A stretch of DNA of 64,000 bases from Moniliella sp. 'wahieum' (GCA_003971905.1 RSEE01000106.1:124001-188000), one strand, 5' to 3'. Positions 10,141-22,184 are shown, counted from the stretch's first letter. Notes: generated by a model not told the origin, from the letters alone. Program-made: numbers and translations.

Positions 10141-11890
10141 CCAGATGAATCAACAACAACCTGCTCGAGTTCGAATGCACATCCTCGGTGGGCTTGATAC
10201 TAGAGTTGGGCTTTGCTTGCAACAATTACATCAAGTCTTCAGGTAGCGCAGCAGTCCCTGGAAAACAGACTACTATCCTTCAGTCCTTCTTGATGCCGTC
10301 CAAAACCCATTGCTTCTAGACGCCTTCGTCGGCATCGTAGCATTCCAAAACCCCTCCGTTATTAGGGCATCTCCGTCAGTCCCATGAGAACTTTAGCCTC
10401 GGCTTGAAGACCCTAGAAATCTCTCTCTGATGACACCACTTGCCGGACAAGAAATGGGATGGATCATCATATGACCGCCGGTCGTGATCATACCAAAAAG
10501 AGTCTGCGACTATTGGAAAATTATGTTTTGGTTTGGAGTGGGAAAGTCGGGGATTGACTAGTAGATCCGGCACATGCTGTACTCGTCGGGAGGAGTAACT
10601 TCATTCATTTTCATTGGTGTGTTTGGTCATAGGGCGGTGGCTGAGGAAGGTATGGGTTGGAGAAATGGGCAAAGGTGGAAGGGGTGACAGTCGTTACAAG
10701 GCAAAATCATCGAGAGAAAATGGAGAAGAGGAGTATATATGCCACTGGTTTGGATGTTGCCCATACCATCCACAGAGACTGGGGCGTCTTTTTCTTGCCT
10801 CTACACTCGCTCGGTTGCATTCACCTTCAAAGAGCCTACATCCTTGGACATCGGGGTCGGGTTTCGTCATAGGACCCTCTACCCAGCAATAAAGCGTGCT
10901 CCCAGATTCAACCCAATCCGATCGCGGCTGTCAAGCCCGCCAGCATACCAACAGTTTACGTATCCGCGCGACACTGAATAGTCGCTTTTGCCCAAGTGGA
11001 TTGGTGGCCACCGCATGGCCACCCACAATATTGTCAGTATTTTCCTTTGCGACGATATATAAATCGTCCCATGCCTGTTTTATTACCCGCCTTTCTAGGT
11101 TGCCTGCGCGGCAACTGTCCTCCCTGTTTTCCCCTGTCGATCCCCCGTTCTTCCTTTATTGCGTTGTTTCTTTTTTAGTAGTCCTGGTTGTCTGTTGCAA
11201 TGGTTCGTGGTTTTTCTCCACGGTCCATTGGCGTTCCCCCTACTCTCCTGGCCAATTGACCAATCCAGTACAGGCAACTCCCCTCCCTCTTAATACTTGC
11301 TCCGCCATTCCGTCCTCGTTCACACCATTGGCTTCAGTCCTCATTTCTCCGTTCCTCAGTCCCCCCAGTTCTTGCGTGCCTCCCATAATAGTAGGTGCCC
11401 CGCCGAAACCCAGCTCTCAGTTCCGCGTGCAATCCCGAACTCCAGCCACTGCGCCGCTCCCAATCCCAGTCCAGCTCCACTGGTCCGGCAATGTGGGTCC
11501 TCTGCTGCCACTGCCCATCCCTGAGCCCAAAGGCTCCAAAAACGGTAGTACTGCCGTTGCAGGCGCCTCTGCTGTAGTATACACTGCACCAAGAGAGGCC
11601 TCTCCTTGTCCCTAGCCCCGCCCGGACCCATCAATCAACCCGAGTGCGTAACTACCGGCGTGAGTCGACCTTACGACCTCCAAGAGACTGTACTCGATCC
11701 TTAACTTAACCCCCCCTCCCCCGGGCGGGCCCCCTGGCGGCGCCCGCCCCTGACAAGTACTATCATCATGCCTCCCACACCATCAGACCCCGACGAAGAA
11801 AAGTCGGGGTTCTAAAAGACAAATAACGCATCTTCTGACCCATCGCAATGCAAAAAGTACCCTCGAAGACGACTGCACAGCATTCGATGG
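10141..11890. other. Gene-poor stretch, possible further retroelement debris
   Basis: No domain is recognised. A TATA-like element (tatataaatcg) lies near 11058, followed by C/T-rich sequence with an open frame ending at 11615 that is Pro/Ser-rich and looks like chance or a leader. The base composition resembles the neighbouring retroelement island. Confidence 0.35.
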
Positions 11891-11897
11891 TGCTAGA

Positions 11898-12194
11898 ATG
11901 AGTGGTAGTATAAAATGTAATACCAATGGTAACCCAGGGAGAGCGAGCATAGGAGGATCAGATTCGTCAGATACGTCGCCCAGGGACACGTCAACGACGT
12001 TTCTGACGTTCAGGGGGGGTGACGTCGAGGATGTATTTGACGTTCAAGGGGATGACATCGAGGACATATCTGACGTTCAGGGTGGCGACATCGACGACGT
12101 CACTGACCTGCAGCGCGCTGACAGAATTGCCTCACCCACGGCAAATTACTCCTCCGACATTTTTGCAGGTATTTTATATCTTAAACATAAATGA
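11898..12194 (+). CDS. Short ORF with three 11-residue acidic repeats, unrecognised
   Basis: An ATG at 11898 opens a 98-residue frame. Its centre is a tandem repeat with the pattern (F/S/T)DVQG(D/G)D(I/V)(E/D)D(I/V), 11 residues or 33 bp per unit, about three copies. The first DNA copy is one base out of frame with the others because of a run of seven G. I do not recognise a family. It may be a small secreted-type or structural protein, or a chance frame over a DNA minisatellite; no signal peptide is visible. Confidence 0.3.
   Translation: MSGSIKCNTNGNPGRASIGGSDSSDTSPRDTSTTFLTFRGGDVEDVFDVQGDDIEDISDVQGGDIDDVTDLQRADRIASPTANYSSDIFAGILYLKHK
12004..12113. repeat. 33-bp tandem repeat (about 3.3 units)
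   Basis: Units begin tgacgttca(a/g)gg and contain gacatcgaggac or close variants. Copies start near 12005, 12039 and 12072, with a partial fourth at the end (tgacctgcag). Confidence 0.8.
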
Positions 12195-15100
12195 TGTCTT
12201 TTCGTGTTCCGCTGAGGTGAGAGGACCTGTCCGACCTTGTGCTTCTGTCTCAAAAACATCCTGACCAACCCTTCAAGGTTCTGCCTCTACAGGTACGTTA
12301 GGCCTGCTCGCCCCGGTGCATACATAATTTCTTTGTCGCGCGTGCTGACGCCCCGTTGCGGCGGGGCCTCACATCGTCTCCAACTGTTTTCAGATCGGCC
12401 AGTAGCGTTCACACTTATTGTGCAACTAACTGGGTATGGATGAGAAAATGTCCGTAACATTCACTGCTAAAGCTCCCACAAGGGCTACATGCCACCAGTG
12501 TAGCACGCAATATATCCCCACAACAAAACTCGATAAACCGTGAGTCGGGCCATTCCCACTGCAAGGGAAAGCACCTCGAAACTGTGGGGTGGGTCATTTT
12601 GGGCCCCACCCCGACAATACCCTCCCGGACGCATACAACCTAGCTCAAATCACGCTCACACCCCGGTGTCTATCCAGGGACGAGAACAATTGTCTTCAGT
12701 CCTCCGATCTTTGCCATACTCTTTCCCCTTCCCTGGATGTGCTATTAATGCACGACATGGTATTTCAAGCGAACGACGAGTCATCCCGATGGTCTCTCAG
12801 AATAAAGACCGATATAAGCCCAGCAACATGCAAACTTGAACTGAATTCTAAGTAATTCAAAGGCTTTCTAACACACTAGGCAGTGAAGGTCTCCATACTC
12901 TAGCTTTGGATAGCTCCATATGAAACCCATGGACATTTGTATATTTATACAGGATGCTCGAAACGGCATTATCCTTGAAATTGCCCCGTCATGTTTGCTT
13001 ACATAATTCAAGGATACGGGTACGTGAACAACAGTCATCAAACAAATTATTTTGGAGATTGTTGGGGCCAAGATAAACCACCAGCAAATTGAACGCTCCC
13101 GCCCAACAGTGGTCGATGCCGTGACCAATGATGAACTTGATCCTGCATAACCCGAGTCCTAATAATTGCTTCGAGAACAGGGGCTGGATAGGGTTAGGTG
13201 ATGGTGCTGACATGGCTGCATAGTTCATGCTCATACTCCCCATTGTATATCCGGCGAGTAGTGTGGAATGCGCTCGCTCAGGACTGCACTGTGGCTGCAC
13301 CATAAATAATCGAGACGGTTTTTTAGCTTCCTGCACAAGCCACCCGTTCGAATCCTTCCGGCTCCTTTGTGTGTTATTGCAAGTTCCTAAGATGGGACAA
13401 TCGCACCGTCAGAACCCTCCTGGTGATATCTGGGGATCGCTTTGAAGCAATACGATGGCAACAACCGCGCAGGCGTTTCAAGGATATCAATGTTCCCGTG
13501 GATGCTTCATGTCGCAGGCCACTTGCGTGTACATGGCACGGTCATCAAGGCAACCAGTCAATTGTACTGAGCTAGTCAACTTCTTCCCCACACTCAAAGC
13601 ATATTGTGAAATGAAAACCAGATTCACATCAATGCCACAATATTGATAGCGGGGGTTGAACTAAATGCCAGACGGATAGTTCTCATAGGGTTTTACCAAC
13701 TCTGTGTCTCAAGGTAATGGATGTAGGTCGAAAAAGTAAGTCCCTTTTTACATTGGACAACGACTGCATTTGCCATGTTTAATCAACGTCTAAAGGGAGG
13801 ACGACAGAAAGTTAGAATTGTACGGGGCCTGCGAGCTTAGTCAGGCGCAACTAACTTGAGGTTCGTGCGAGGGAACCCTGACACTACGCGAGGTGCACAA
13901 CCTGAAAGTCATGCAAGAAGACTTTGGAGTACTTTCCACAAACACCGACACTGATAAAGGGAAATGATCGATGGAGGAGTTGTTGGCCTCGCTACTGCCA
14001 CACAATGTGATCAAACTGAACCTCCTATTGGACTCCAAGGGGCTTCTGCGACAGACTGGTCCAGACGACTGTTGCGAGCTCGGAAGGAATGAGAACTGAC
14101 TCACGAGTCTCAGGGTCCGCGCGGTCCAAGACCGGATGTCAACAGGGGTGCGAAGAGCGTAAAAAGGTGACTAGGTTTCTAATAACCCAGAGCTGTTACT
14201 AATTGATTAATTGTGCTGATCTGATGAGTATGAGGATGGTGGGGATCGGTCGATGTTTTATTTTGCTGGTGTTCATGCACGTTCATGCCGGATGGATGAA
14301 TACTGAAGGACATAAACCACTTTCACGAAATTGATAGCGTCGCCTAACCGCATATGAACATTACTTTGGTATCTCCACATCGTAAGATGCTAATCACCAA
14401 TCATGCGGTAGGTGTGCATCAACTTTGGAACATAGCCTAACCATTCTCGCGATTCTGGAGCTTTCGAGAGGACAATCTAGGCATAGATTCTGGAATGGAA
14501 GCTCAACGCAATAATGACCTTTTGACTCGCCAGCATGTTTCCCAGTATGGCAAGCACACTACGTAACCTCAGCGAAATTTCCCATCGTTTCGTATGTATT
14601 GGCTTCCATAAATGAAACAGGGCATACACACGTTTCCGGTGTTGATGACAACTGGAGTTGATGATTAGTTCCATGAAGCCCGGGCCGTTCATATGCCTCG
14701 CTCATCCCCGTTGGGCTCATATGTCAGGTTCTTGCGAGTTGCAGAAAGAAATGAAATGCATTTGTCACTTTCCGGTTTATGAGAGTTCTAATTGTAGCTC
14801 TAAGGAGCTTATTCATCATACCCAGCAGCGATGCAACAGTCTGCGAGAGAGCAAGGTCACCTCGTTATTGGATCTCAAAGCCACGGCCTCTGGAAACCAG
14901 GTCGGGACTATAACGGAAACAAGAACTGTGGTATGGATGAATGCGTGCTACACTGGCAGTGACACGCGACCAGTTTACTGCATCAAAAACTCAGCAACAA
15001 TCTTCTGATTTTTTTTTCATCTTCTCTTCGTGAACGGGGGGGCATAGATAAAGCGAAAAGGGCAGGGATGTAAGAACGGTCACGGCGGAAAGGGGCTAAT

Positions 15101-15290
15101 ACAGTGTGGAAAGGAAAACACACAGTGATCAAGACGATGCACCTGATTGCCGACAACTAGGAAAGTGAAGGAAACGGGCAGTCGTTTCCATGGAGAGTCC
15201 GATTGTTGCGGAGACCACGGCTACCAGGCGTGGTCCCACTGTCAGTCGCTTGCTACGGCTGTGGTGCGGCGAGTGCGAGTGAGGTTTGAC
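12195..15290. other. Long stretch without a supportable gene
   Basis: About 3.1 kb with lower GC than the gene regions, with only short frames (the longest about 116 residues, 14658-15008 plus) and no recognised domain. No tRNA was seen. It may be old retroelement sequence decayed beyond recognition. Confidence 0.45.
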
Positions 15291-15824
15291 CCAACTCAGT
15301 CGTGTTCAGAAGAAGCAAGTAAGTAGGTCTTGAGGTGGACCATGAGGTTCCGGCCAAGGAGTAAAGAGAAGCTTGCATAAATAATAGCAAGGCGGCTTAT
15401 TTTCCCGCCGTCTTGCGTCTGTGAGCATAAAAGTGGGGCATTAGAATGATGCTGATCGTTGATGAAGGAGGCTCTTTCTCGTCGTGCTTGCCCATCATAT
15501 ACGCTGAATTTGCCCTTATCAGGCCACGGGGTTGACCTGCGTCCTCTCTTTGGACCCGGTGACCTGTGGGGGCTAAGGCACACTGCACGCAGCGTAGTTG
15601 GTACGTGTCTCGATCGAGGAATTTTCCTCATCCCCAGCTCTTGCCCCCCAGCTTCCGGTCTCAGCTTCTTCGTCCCAAGTCGCTTCCCAACTTCCGCACC
15701 AGCCTTCGTGTAATCCTTCCCGTACCCAACTTTATCCTTCAAGCACCGACTCCACGGCAGGCCCAACATTTCCTTTCTTTAACCCCATTTCAGCCTCAGC
15801 ACCCCACCCCACCCCCGACTAACG

Positions 15825-16151
15825 CTAACCCTTTATTCTGGCATCTCGTCCTAACAAACGACCGTAAGGGTAGGTGTGGCGCTTAGTAGGCGCGGGCGCG
15901 GGATTGGAGGGTGATGCGATATTGAGTCGCGGCAAAAGAGCCTCGATGGTGGCCGCGATAAGAGCTTGTTGTGCTTGGGCATCGGTGGCGAAGGGGGTGG
16001 GTGTGGGCGAGGTGACCACGGGGGGAAAAAGCCGATCCTGAGGCACCGTGTGGTTGGTGGGGGCGGGGGGCGACGGAGAGTCGTCGGCATCATCCATCAT
16101 CTCTGGGTGGGCCGCGGGGGGTGCAATGGCACGGGTGCGGCCGCTGGACAT
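15825..16151 (-). CDS. Short Pro/Ser/Ala-rich ORF behind a TATA-containing leader
   Basis: ATG 16151 opens a frame MSSGRTRAIAPPAAHPEMMDD... of about 108 residues. It includes a helix-prone segment (AQAQQALIAATIEALLPRL) that resembles the N-terminal part of retrotransposon Gag proteins in style only. Upstream on the same strand is a TATA-like gcatatatac near 16315. The frame stops soon after. I infer a truncated gag-like or host gene start; no zinc knuckle or protease follows. Confidence 0.25.
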   Translation of the reverse strand: MSSGRTRAIAPPAAHPEMMDDADDSPSPPAPTNHTVPQDRLFPPVVTSPTPTPFATDAQAQQALIAATIEALLPRLNIASPSNPAPAPTKRHTYPYGRLLGRDARIKG

Positions 16152-16439
16152 GGTGTAGCGGAGGGAGGAAGGCGGAGAGATGGATCCAGAGTGAGTGGGG
16201 TGGGTGGTTGGGCTGAAAGCCGGAAGGCTGAGTGGGATCAAACTTAATAGAAGATGGAGATGGGGGAAAGGACGAGGATCATATTCATCGAATGGAAAGG
16301 AAGCGAAGTATATATGCCTCGGAGAAGAAGAGAACATGTGAGCTAAATCACAAGGAGGGAAAGAGGGAGCACAATCCAAAGGGGGAAAACAGGGTCTAGA
16401 ATAAATCAAGGGGCCAGACAACTTGGTGACAAGGAACGT

Positions 16440-17336
16440 GCAGTGATCAAGTGAGTCTGATCCCGACACTTCTCGATATGTGTTACGGGGTTCGTTCCGG
16501 CTATCTCCGGACGCTGAGCCCCGCATGTCGTAGACATCTCAGCCCAGCATGCGTCAGTCCGGTTAGACTAGCGAGAGAGAGCCAGTCGACACCTTATCCT
16601 TGCTGCGGATATCCTCCGCGGCCTGCCATGGCCGCATGGTCTTATCGGTACGATGCTTTGTACCTATTGCGGCCAGTCTTGTCAGAACCCTTCCTGCTGC
16701 GCCCGACTGCGCAGCGTCAGCGCCTTGGGAAGCAAGGGCTGTGCAATAGTCTTCTTTACCTTTCTGGGAAGTGCCCCGCATTCTGTCTATACCTGTCATG
16801 AGGCACTTGAGGCCTGGTTCCCTCTGCTGTATATAAGCAGCCATGTCTATGGCTTGCTAGCTGTGGTCCTTGTCGACCATCCTGTCTATTACCGTTGGTC
16901 TCCCCGACTACCAGTTCCTCTCTCGCCCTTCCACCTTCTACCACCCTTACGCTTACGAATTTACGACTTACGTCGAGTGCACTGCAAGCCGCGGTTACTC
17001 ACATCAGTAGCGCTTGCTCTTCTTTAGGACTCTGTCTGTTCCCGCCGGCTACAGCGTACCGAGTGTGGTAACGCGGCGAGGAACAGAGTCATTCCGGAGC
17101 TCCTGGACCCCTTCAGCTGGTCTAACGACCTACGTACACGGCTCCTACCTCGGAGGGTCTGGACTGCGGCCTTTGCACGCAGGCAGCCACCCAAACTAGA
17201 GGGTCTCTCCCTAGCCTCTACACCCGCTCGGTTCAACCAGGATCTGGAGCAGGACCTAACGTACGAGCCACCGATTGATCTGTCCAAGGGTTTAACCCCT
17301 AAACTACAGGGGGGGTCCCACCTCGGGACCCCCCCC
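16440..17336 (+). mobile_element. Solo LTR-like element, plus orientation, ending in a hairpin
   Basis: About 0.9 kb that recurs, diverged and inverted, at 44427-45185. It has a TATA-like ctgtatataagcag near 16830, then C/T-rich transcribed-type sequence, and a conserved block around ggactctgtctgttcccgcc at 17030. It ends with ctaaactacag followed by a hairpin. No open frame crosses it. Promoter-like sequence, a fixed end structure and dispersed copies fit a solo LTR. Target-site duplications were not confirmed. Confidence 0.6.
17309..17335. repeat. Perfect hairpin at the end of the LTR-like element
   Basis: Seven G, T, three C, loop ACCTC, then three G, A and a C run: an 11-bp stem with a 5-base loop. 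The same structure in reverse complement stands at the matching end of the inverted copy (44430-44456, 9-bp stem). Confidence 0.85.
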
Positions 17337-17918
17337 ATGGCAATATGGGCCGTCGGGTATACTTGCTGCTTTCTCTCCTCACCCATCATGTCTTGGGGGC
17401 GAATACACACGCCATTGGGTGCCGATGGAATGCTATACCTTCAGAGAGCGCATCGAGCTCTAACACCCTTTAGTGCGATGATTTAGTACACACGTTCCAA
17501 GCGCAGCTGGCGCCACACTCGCGCGTCAAAATGGGGCAGCCTCTGCGGAAGGTATATAGTCCTCTTCCGATATCTCGCCCTCACTGTGAGAGAGAGATCA
17601 CATCTTTTTTTTTGGTTAAACGGGCTTGGCTTTTGTCGACGGCTGCAACGGTGGATTGCATCGACGCCCAGAACTCCTCGTCAAAAGTCCCATCACCATG
17701 AAGCTCGCAACCATCACGGCTGCGGACTTTGTATAAGGAATTTACATGTTCTGGCTCTTCGGGTTTAAAGCACGTTGTTTTCCTATGGGGCATATATAAA
17801 ACTTCCTTAGTGTTTTCCAGAATCAGCGCCGTAGCATTTATATTTGCCGGTATAGTACCTCCGCTTGGAAATACCCATAGTGAGAAGGAGAGCCCGGGGG
17901 AAATAGCGAGGAAAAGAG
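17337..17918. other. Spacer between LTR-like element and tRNA
   Basis: No gene seen. The open frame crossing 17581-17943 on the minus strand overlaps the tRNA gene and looks like chance. Confidence 0.45.
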
Positions 17919-17990
17919 AGGCTCGAAGGGGAATCGAACCCATGGCATCGCCGATTGGTCAGGGACGCGTTACCATTACGCTATCGAGCC
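17919..17990 (-). tRNA. tRNA-Trp(CCA)-like gene with an irregular anticodon stem
   Basis: The minus strand gives a 7-bp acceptor stem (GGCTCGA with TCGAGCC), a D arm TAGCGTAATGGTAACGC and a T arm GGGTTCGATTCCC, about 72 bases in all. Counting from the T loop puts CCA at positions 34-36, which is tryptophan. The anticodon stem pairs poorly and position 33 is A, not T. The gene may be decayed, or one or two bases may be wrong. A TTTT pol III stop follows on the 3' side. Confidence 0.6.
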
Positions 17991-18221
17991 GCGATAGGAG
18001 CAGCTGTAGGATCACAGAGTCTCCGCTGCGAAAGCACAAACCAAAAGGGTAGAAGGCGAACAAGGCAGACATCTCCTCCACGCTATTACTATAGATTGCA
18101 TGCTGGCAACTAATATATCAACGCCACTGGTGTTCCAGTGCTCGACTATATACCCAACAGAGAGAGTCTTATCTTCGTCGCTGGTGGTTCATACACCTGC
18201 TCCACAGTTGATGCGGGATTC

Positions 18222-18674
18222 CTATCGAGACTCTTCATCCTCGTTGGTAGCGTCCAAAACAGATGCGTGGGACGGGCGAATGGCCTGCGTAATGGGCCTA
18301 CGCCGTCTCGCGCCCTCTTGGCGGTATGCTGAAGGAGCAGCACCCACAGCAGCCTGGCGACGTTGGGCTATAATCACTTGGGCCAGTGTGTAGGCTTCAC
18401 GCTGCTCTGTGCTCGCTTGTCCGAGGCGTAAATTGAGGTTGCTCTGGCCCTTTGGAGAGCTTTTCAATGCGTACACCACCAGGACATGCTTGAGATGCTC
18501 AACATGCCGAATAGTACCGATCCAAACCAAGATTTGTTGATGCCGATGGCTTTGAAGGTAACATATCCCGTCAGGCAAATGCATGCGCGGTTGGCCTCGA
18601 GCAACCATTGAATCGCCAAAGGAGTTTTGCGGAGGGGGCGTACCAGGCGTTCTTTTGGCCCTGATATCAGGCAA
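18222..18674 (-). CDS. Hypothetical protein segment, unrecognised
   Basis: A 150-codon open frame with natural-looking composition: a middle part (GICYLQSHRHQQILVWIGTIRH) followed by a charged C-terminal half with AYTLAQVIIAQRRQA and an acidic end (ATNEDEESR). The frame has no convincing ATG at its upstream edge, and upstream sequence to about 18900 is Ser/Pro-rich in another frame. It could be the last exon of a small gene. No family is recognised. Confidence 0.3.
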   Translation of the reverse strand: MPDIRAKRTPGTPPPQNSFGDSMVARGQPRMHLPDGICYLQSHRHQQILVWIGTIRHVEHLKHVLVVYALKSSPKGQSNLNLRLGQASTEQREAYTLAQVIIAQRRQAAVGAAPSAYRQEGARRRRPITQAIRPSHASVLDATNEDEESR

Positions 18675-19588
18675 TCAATGAGCGATCAGATTCGACGCAC
18701 CCGGGAGGCGAAGGAGTTGCACCCTCTTGTTTCCTTGCCATTGAGGGAAGGTTCTGGCGATATCGCATGCGGCTGGCAGATTGTGTTTCTTGGGGAGATG
18801 GTGATGGTGTCGCTGTAGAGTTATGAACAGGTGTCTCTGACCGGAAGTAGGCTTGAACTGATGTGAGACCTGGAGTGTGGATGGTCTTTGAGGGTGATAC
18901 AATCGCACTGGTGGTGGTATTGGTGGTCTAAGCCAACCAGCAATACCTACAAACGAACAGCAAGCAGCGAGTCGCCACCAGGGGTTAAGATGGGGAACAG
19001 GGAAAACAGGAGAGAGAAAACAACGGAACTCCCAGGCCTGAGGAGGAACTGAAGGGACATTGGCCAAAGCACGAGCCACCCGATGAGGCAAAATGAACTG
19101 TCTGTCTGTTTACCTATTTTCCCCCATGCCAGGCAGTATGCGGGCGGGTCTTATTTTGCAGGGCTGTGGGCTCGCTGAGCGCCCAGTCGGAGCCCGAAGG
19201 CTGAGGTTACCGTAGGGCTTACCAGTGACCCGTGACCAGTTAGCGTTTAACGTACTTTAACATGCTTCGTGCGAGCGACCCTGCCCCGCACGGGCTTCAG
19301 CCGCCTCAGGTCGCAGGGCAGCACAGCATGCTCTCCAGCACCATGCTTCTGTTGTGGGGGTAATGCAGGTGATGCAGGATGATCGCTGAAACAGCGGCCC
19401 CAGGCCTCAATTTGAGGTGTACAGTCAATTCACGCTCCGCAAATCTCAGCTCGATCGACCCCTGGGAATCCGACCCCTGGTGGGGAAGCGACCACACACA
19501 GCTGCATCCCTTTTAGGCGAACTGTGCATGCCCCCGCCCACCACCTTTCCGCCATCATCTTCTCTTGAGCCAGTATTGCCACTCTACA
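18675..19588. other. No supportable gene
   Basis: Possible upstream part of the 18.2-18.7 kb hypothetical gene, with only overlapping short frames. Confidence 0.35.
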
Positions 19589-20720
19589 ATGCCTCCCTCC
19601 CACACCATCAGGACGTCCCAGGCATCTCGCACCGACAACACCGCTCGCCGCCCGAGGGACAAACGACGCATGAACCAACCCTGAGCCGGAGCCCGTGGAG
19701 GAGACTGCTTTCGAAGGTGACGAACCGTCCCCTGAAGACCACCTGGTGGCACCAGTGGGGTCAACAGCGATTCCGGCAGCGACTCGACGGAGGAGAGGGA
19801 AAAAGGAGTACGAGCGAGAGTTACGTTGTAGTCCCTCCCCCCGCCCCCCTCGTTCCCGTGTTGGTTCGTGAAATCATTATGCGGGGTCAATTGAACCCGC
19901 AAACGACGACGATGAACAACGAAGAAGTTTTGCGCTGGGTCTTGACGTTGACACCTTGTTCCCCCGCACAATGGACACTGATGAAGAGAGCTCCGTTAAT
20001 CGGGACGAATTTGCTGACGTTCCCCCTCTGATGTGGCCCTTTTTCCGGAGAATCGGATCCGTTTTTCATCGATCCGCTCGTTACAAGGGCAACATGCATA
20101 CTCATCGAGGAAAGTCTATGCGACATCAAGACTCTTTTTCGGGTGATGGTCTTTTTGTCAAGCAATGCGAAACAGGAATCGTTGGCTAGGGGCTTTACCA
20201 TGTCCAAACCACACGCCAGCATTTCAAACGCTTGCGAGAGCACAAAAAGGTCAGGATCATCAGCTCTCGCCGCACACCCCAGGATTACTTTGTGCTATAC
20301 TGACTCGCCACTGACAGAAATGGTACAAATGACTCTTCGCGGGGTATGGGTTTGTCTGCATCCCTAGAGCAGGATCGGCAACAATAAGGATTTAGGCTTG
20401 GTTTTCCGTCCGCAAGCGGCTTGTTCCCCGCGAGGCCTGGAAGAGTTCACTTTTGACGGACAACTCCTGGCCCATATCGGTCGTGTGACAAAAAGTTTGT
20501 CCAAGTTCTGTTGACGGTGTTCCTGAAGCCGACTTGGTCCACCATGCGTCTCGTCCCATTTTCGATTTGGCGGTACGTTTTTATGCTTACACTGGTCATG
20601 ACCTTGCTACCCCCTAACCCACCCCATTGCTTGGAGGAGAAGGTGGCCTCAGGAGAGAGAGTGGATGCGTGGTCCTGGCTGCTGAAGGGGCATCAGGTTT
20701 GAAGCAACGTTTAAGGCCGC
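19589..20720 (+). pseudogene. Broken coding region of unrecognised family
   Basis: Protein-like sequence continues across several frames. It starts at ATG 19589 with a basic segment (MPPSHTIRTSQASRTDNTAR), then an acidic stretch (VEETAFEGDEPSPEDHLV), a basic RRRRGKKEYEREL stretch, ALGLDVDTLFPRTMDTDEESS and FADVPPLMWPFFRRIGSV. Later come SSRRTPQDYFVLYTDSPLTEMV and SPRGLEEFTFDGQLLAHIGRV. Stops and frame changes interrupt it at least four times. The look is of one protein with a disordered charged N-terminus and a folded C-terminal domain, either a mobile-element protein or a host gene broken by indels. I cannot name the family. Confidence 0.4.
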
Positions 20721-22184
20721 GATGGCGAAAGTTGATGTGGCCGCAGGTCAGAATGGACACCCTAACCCACCCAAAAAATGCATTTGATCGAACTTAGGAT
20801 TAAACAAGTGCGAATTGCTTGGATATATACCCTTGGCGCAAACACGAGGTTAAGCCAAGTACTTCTATTATAGCGAGATTTGGATACTGGCCAAACGCAC
20901 TACAGCTTATGGCCGTGCTTTTAAACCATTTCTTCCGGGAACTTGGTTTTATCCCATACCAACCCCGCAGCCGTGTAGTAGTGATGTTGATAGGGGGAGA
21001 ATCTGAGAAGCGAGTGACGATAAGGGAGTGCTGGTGGCTGTGCAAGAGGCGACGTCCGTCGGCCCATGACAAAAGCGGCACAAAGTACTACTGTAATGGG
21101 CACGTTCTCCACTATTAGCAAGGGACCGAACTATCCATATCCAGAGCAGCTCCAGCAAGTGGTGGAAGTTTACAACCGTAGATTCGCAGCAAAAATACCC
21201 TGGCTGGTGATTCTCGGCAGACGGAGGCCATCTCTCCCTTCAGATGACTCGCACCATGATCCATCCTCTATCGGTCACTCCATCTCTATTACACACGATC
21301 CTTCGTGCCTTGGTTTGTTGATCCTATGCAGGGTCCAATTGTACCTCACAGAGATCAATGGTACTTGGGCAAGCAACAACAATTCTAATATCCTCACAGC
21401 AAAATTTGTCCTTCGCGAATCAGTAATCGAGTTTTTTTCCATGATGCGAGGGCAGTTCCCGCCCATTCTGTAAAATCAGTTCAATGACTACATCCATTAC
21501 TCTGCCGTTCTCCTCTCAGCGTCCGACAAAGTCTTTTGTCTAAGCTTGTGGGCTAGCTGCCAGTATTGAGAGAGGACATCCCCCTTCTCCAAAAGTTTGC
21601 TGTGTTGTCGAGAGCACGCTCTTTCATCGATACCAACCGAGGTCATGCCAGTATTTCGACAGGTATACCCACTCGACCATGTTCCAGTCTTTTGTCGACT
21701 TCAACCAGAGCTGCACGTGAGAGGGGAAAAGATATGCGAAACCTCTCATCTTTGCCAAAGCGCGGTACACGTTATCCGGTCTGCTCTCCGCTCTGTTTCT
21801 TCACTTTGAATCCACTTTTTCGTTTCTGTTGTGGCCAGAGTTATGCGAAATTGTTGCCGTTAGCTCGGAGGTTTTCAGGGTACAAATGGCCCTTTGGGGA
21901 TGGAAGGGTGGACTGACGGGGTATATGTTCTTCGTGCAGTGGGTGACTCTGGAGAATCCAATATCATGGTCGTACAAGAGACCGCTGCTTGTGGGCTAGT
22001 CAAGCTGCTGAGGCTGAAGCGGCGCTTGAAAACTGTGGAGCGGATTGCGAAATGGGCGGCTGGGAGGCGAAGAGGAGGGAAACGAAGATCAAGGGAGTTG
22101 TCTCGTGCTACATGGATGGACGATGTGAGGACGCCAGTGGATTGGGGACGAAACACAACAGCAGAGGAAGAAACTGAGCCAGAA
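20721..22184. other. No supportable gene
   Basis: Only short frames without domains (for example 20819-21118 plus). The last 250 bp before the tRNA-Leu gene include a Ser/Arg/Glu-rich frame that reads through the tRNA and is judged to be chance. Confidence 0.4.

Noticed and set aside
17581-17943. 120-codon minus-strand frame
   Set aside because: It overlaps the tRNA-Trp-like gene and contains no domain.
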